DNA of 9,663 nt from Flavobacteriales bacterium (GTDB lineage Bacteria > Bacteroidota > Bacteroidia > Flavobacteriales > Crocinitomicaceae): NCBI GenBank assembly GCA_947375085.1, contig CANCEQ010000118.1:1-9663 (forward strand). Direction: 5' to 3'. Below the pieces are notes generated by a model. That model did no database searches. It was not told where the DNA came from and was given only the letters and a program-made list of their open reading frames with translations. The position numbers and the translations under genes were made by a program. The first letter of the stretch is position 1. The number at the start of each line of letters is the position of its first letter. Positions 7,560 through 9,663 of this stretch are shown here, in pieces.

Positions 7560-8654
7560 CTATTTTGGTTTGTTTAATTTAATTCTAATTGAAATTATGT
7601 GTGAATATAATGAGGCAGAAACACTTCCAATATTCGTAAATGCGTAATCAAGATAGAAATTTTTAATATTTAATCCAAGTCCTAAATTAGGTTGAAAATT
7701 TAATTTTTCAGTATCATCAAATTGTTTTACATACTGAAAGTTAGAGATGCCCCCACGAATAGCAACATAATTCTTGAAACCAAATTCTATTCCTATATGA
7801 GGATCAAATGAAAATAATTTTGTTTCAAGTAAAGTATTACGTCTTCCATCAGAAGTAACATCTAAATTAATTTCACTTGCAGTATATATTCCTTTATTTC
7901 CTAAATTAAACTTTCCATAAGAAGCCAAAATAAATCTTGGTAAAGTAATTTCAAGACCATTTTCAGGAATTGAATTTCCTGTTTGAACAAATACCTCTTT
8001 TGTTTTTGAATCCAAATTAAAAACCCAAGCGTTAAATGTTGACGAAACATCTCTAGCCATTACTCCAAATTTAAAATTTTTATAGAAATATTGAGCCCCA
8101 GCATCAATTCCAAAACCCCATGACTTAGCAAAATCGCCTACAGTTCTGTGTATAAGTTTAAAATTCCCCCCTACACTTAATCCTTTAACTTTCATTTTTC
8201 GAGCATACGAAAATAAAAAACCATAATCAGCAGCAGTAAAAGTTGAAATCCTTGAATAATCTACATTACCCTGTTGATCAATTAATTGAGTCGTATTCGG
8301 AATGTCATCTACCGCAAATCGAATAGCAGAAAAACCAACTGTACTAATTTTATCAATGGCATGCGCTAGACCTAAATAATCATATTTTGCAATTCCGGCA
8401 AAGTATTCTGAATGCATTAAACTAACATCCAACCACTTATTCACCTGAGTCAAACCTGCTGGATTCCAATATCCAGAATTAACACTTGAAGTTTGAGCGA
8501 CAACCGAATTACCAAGACCTAACGCATCTGCACCAACTCCAATTGCTAAAAACTCATTCGAATATTTGGGCGCAACTTTATCTTTTTGAGATAAAACACT
8601 TAGATTTATAGTAATCAACAAAAAGAATAGTGTCGATAAAAAAATTATTCGCAT
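7560..8654 (-). CDS. porV2: PorV/PorQ-family outer-membrane beta-barrel protein (PorV2-type)
   Basis: This is a 364-residue protein with a signal peptide (about residues 1-23, ending VLSQ) and no other hydrophobic helices. The rest is made of alternating beta-strand patterns typical of FadL-like outer-membrane barrels of the PorV/PorQ family. Family features seen are FLAIGVGADALGLGNS (35-50), SGYWNPAGL (60-68), FAVDDIPNT in the first third and a C-terminal strand LYSHIISIRIKLNK. Canonical PorV is a shuttle that binds the C-terminal domains of T9SS cargo and presents them to PorU at the cell surface. This member, paired one base upstream of a PorU-like C25 protein, probably anchors that partner in the outer membrane. 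The YWNPAGL form and the long sortase partner favour the PorV2 group over canonical PorV. The start ATG at 8654 immediately precedes the signal peptide and no better upstream start is seen. It is the first gene of the leftward unit. Confidence 0.82.
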   Translation of the reverse strand: MRIIFLSTLFFLLITINLSVLSQKDKVAPKYSNEFLAIGVGADALGLGNSVVAQTSSVNSGYWNPAGLTQVNKWLDVSLMHSEYFAGIAKYDYLGLAHAIDKISTVGFSAIRFAVDDIPNTTQLIDQQGNVDYSRISTFTAADYGFLFSYARKMKVKGLSVGGNFKLIHRTVGDFAKSWGFGIDAGAQYFYKNFKFGVMARDVSSTFNAWVFNLDSKTKEVFVQTGNSIPENGLEITLPRFILASYGKFNLGNKGIYTASEINLDVTSDGRRNTLLETKLFSFDPHIGIEFGFKNYVAIRGGISNFQYVKQFDDTEKLNFQPNLGLGLNIKNFYLDYAFTNIGSVSASLYSHIISIRIKLNKPK

Positions 8655-8674
8655 TATTTACTAAATTAATTCAA

Positions 8675-8708
8675 CAACTATAAACGCATTTTTATAAAAA
8701 AATTGCAA
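8675..8708 (-). promoter_or_regulatory. Weak candidate promoter for the porV2-porU2 unit
   Basis: On the minus strand a TTG (8706-8708) is followed after 23 bases by TATAGTTG (8675-8682), which has one mismatch to the Bacteroidetes -7 consensus TAnnTTTG. Transcription from it would start about 14 bases before the ATG. No perfect TAnnTTTG occurs on this strand between the divergent genes, so this is the best site seen, but it is weak. Confidence 0.3.
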
Positions 8709-8734
8709 TAGTAGTGAAACTTATATTTGTCAGA

Positions 8735-8767
8735 TTGTAAATATATACCTTTCATTTGATACTTTTG
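8735..8767 (+). promoter_or_regulatory. Bacteroidetes-type promoter upstream of pssA
   Basis: TTG at 8735-8737 is followed after 22 bases by TACTTTTG at 8760-8767, a perfect match to the -7 consensus TAnnTTTG, with spacing inside the 17-23 range described for Flavobacterium. The start codon at 8797 would leave a leader of roughly 20-25 bases. No Shine-Dalgarno is present. The bases before ATG are A-rich, as is common in this phylum. Confidence 0.6.
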
Positions 8768-8796
8768 TGAAATCTAATAAAATTTAATTCTATAAA

Positions 8797-9633
8797 ATGT
8801 TCAATATTCCCAATCTTTTTACTGCTTCAAATTTAATAACAGGAGCGCTCGCTATACTATTCACTTTAATGGGAAGAATTGATATAGCTCCTTTTTTTAT
8901 ATTTGCTGGTGCTATATTTGATTTTTTTGATGGATTTTTAGCACGAAAACTAAACCTACAAGGAGAATTAGGAAAACAACTTGATTCGTTAGCAGATATG
9001 GTTACTTTCGGTTTAGCACCAGGTATTTTCATGATGGTTATAATGATACTCTCACTAACAGATTTAAGTCAAGACACAATGACTGACAACTTTTCGTCCT
9101 TTGTAAACTTCAACTTAACAAATTGGAAAAATGCAGTATTTTATGGTATTCCAAATAGCATGGACACTCCTTTAAAATACACTCCATTTTTTGCCTTATT
9201 CATCCCATTTATGTCAATGTTTCGCCTTGCAAAATTCAATATTGACACTAGACAATCAGAATCTTTTATTGGATTAAACACTCCAACATGCACAATCTTT
9301 TTCACAACCTTTCCGTTAGTTTTACTAAAAGATTTTAATCCATCAGGATACAAAAGTATTTGGTTAAACTATATTTTTCAACCTGGTTTTTTCATCTCTT
9401 TAATTGGAATTGTTTCAATATTATTAATTTCTGAAATCCCAATGTTTTCTTTAAAATTCAAGCATTTTAAATGGGTTGGAAATCAGATTCGTTTCACTTT
9501 TTTAATAAGTTGTTTAATATTAATCTCACTTTTATTAGTGTGGTCTATTCCAATAATTGTACTTTTGTACGTAATATTATCGTTTATTGATAACAAATTA
9601 AATAAAAAACACAGTCATGAAATTCAAAGCTGA
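8797..9633 (+). CDS. pssA: CDP-diacylglycerol-serine O-phosphatidyltransferase
   Basis: This is a 278-residue inner-membrane enzyme that makes phosphatidylserine from CDP-diacylglycerol and serine, the precursor of phosphatidylethanolamine. The complete CDP-alcohol phosphotransferase signature is present with exact spacing: Asp42, Asp45, Gly46, Ala49, Arg50, Gly59, Asp63 and Asp67. It is preceded by the usual opening IPNLFTASNLITGALAI. Several hydrophobic helices follow, and the FRLAKFNIDTRQSESFIGLNTP stretch (about 142-163) is typical of the PssA branch rather than PgsA. The C-terminal hydrophobic part is a little longer than the shortest family members. The ATG at 8797 places the first helix correctly and lies just downstream of a good promoter. 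Its 3' end overlaps the next gene by 17 bases. A different CDP-alcohol phosphotransferase is unlikely given these motifs. Confidence 0.92.
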   Translation: MFNIPNLFTASNLITGALAILFTLMGRIDIAPFFIFAGAIFDFFDGFLARKLNLQGELGKQLDSLADMVTFGLAPGIFMMVIMILSLTDLSQDTMTDNFSSFVNFNLTNWKNAVFYGIPNSMDTPLKYTPFFALFIPFMSMFRLAKFNIDTRQSESFIGLNTPTCTIFFTTFPLVLLKDFNPSGYKSIWLNYIFQPGFFISLIGIVSILLISEIPMFSLKFKHFKWVGNQIRFTFLISCLILISLLLVWSIPIIVLLYVILSFIDNKLNKKHSHEIQS

Positions 9634-9663
9634 AATTGATGTAATGCCATTAGACGCATTATT
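9617..9663 (+). CDS. purS: PurS subunit of phosphoribosylformylglycinamidine synthase, N-terminal fragment
   Basis: The ATG at 9617 opens a frame that runs off the right edge: 15 complete codons reading MKFKAEIDVMPLDAL. This resembles the N-terminus of small PurS proteins (MKFxAEIxVMPxxxLLDPQG). PurS joins PurL and PurQ in the fourth step of purine synthesis, converting FGAR to FGAM with glutamine as nitrogen donor. The start lies 17 bases inside the end of pssA in another frame, so the two are probably on one transcript with coupled translation. Only 15 residues are visible, so the call is tentative. Confidence 0.65.
   Translation, partial: MKFKAEIDVMPLDAL

Noticed and set aside
2402..8654. 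Calling the pair canonical porU and porV
   Set aside because: The C25 protein is several hundred residues longer than canonical PorU and has extra beta-sandwich and ILEI-like modules. The barrel motif also differs from typical PorV, so the PorU2/PorV2 label fits better.
8722..8729. TATATTTG, a second perfect -7-like element upstream of pssA
   Set aside because: The nearest upstream TTG (8703-8705) leaves only 16 bases, just outside the usual spacing, and the element at 8760-8767 is better placed. It could be a minor promoter.
8790..9032. 80-codon open frame on the minus strand opposite pssA
   Set aside because: It lies opposite the CDP-alcohol phosphotransferase signature of pssA, which explains the lack of stops. 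No independent support.
9141..9353. 70-codon open frame on the minus strand opposite pssA
   Set aside because: Antisense shadow of the conserved middle of pssA, with no promoter or recognisable product.
1..9663. RNA genes, CRISPR arrays, insertion sequences or riboswitches
   Set aside because: Genes fill the window almost completely. The only sizeable gap (8655-8796) shows no tRNA-like or repeat structure and no transposase or terminal repeats were seen.

Overview
The window is very AT-rich (roughly 30% GC by eye) and encodes a type IX secretion (T9SS) sortase-like pair. Shine-Dalgarno-like sequences are absent and at least one promoter is of the Bacteroidetes TTG/TAnnTTTG type. Together these point to a Bacteroidota genome, most likely a member of Flavobacteriia (for example Flavobacteriales). 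I could not run any search, so family names rest on motifs read from the translated sequence.

Region 1 (1-2400, plus strand) is the tail of an envelope-acylation operon. It holds the C-terminus of an acyl carrier protein, then an MBOAT acyltransferase, then a single-pass membrane protein of SGNH/DltD-like layout that starts on a TTG overlapping the MBOAT stop. This is the gene logic of Dlt (teichoic acid D-alanylation) and of related O-acylation systems: a carrier-bound acyl thioester is used by the MBOAT, relayed through a C-terminal tyrosine peptide, and passed to an extracytoplasmic transferase. Here the tyrosine hexapeptide is fused to the MBOAT (FIYNQF, residues 458-463). The transferase has Cys in the usual Ser nucleophile position, and Thr and Lys where the Asp and His of the DxxH motif are expected. 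The acyl group and acceptor are unknown.

Region 2 (2402-8654, minus strand) is a two-gene unit, a PorV/PorQ-family outer-membrane barrel protein followed after one base by a 1718-residue C25 (gingipain-family) cysteine peptidase. The peptidase is much longer than canonical PorU but keeps the catalytic His and Cys, has a signal peptide, and ends in a T9SS-like C-terminal domain. This fits the accessory pair called PorV2/PorU2 rather than canonical PorV/PorU. A segment near residues 1068-1225 resembles the ILEI/FAM3 (PANDER-like) lectin-type fold and may be a ligand-recognition module.

Region 3 (8655-8796) is a divergent intergenic region of about 140 bases. It carries a good Bacteroidetes promoter for the rightward gene and a weak candidate for the leftward one.

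Region 4 (8797-9663, plus strand) is housekeeping: pssA (CDP-diacylglycerol-serine O-phosphatidyltransferase), overlapped at its 3' end by the start of purS (purine synthesis), which runs off the window. No tRNA, rRNA, CRISPR array or insertion sequence was seen.
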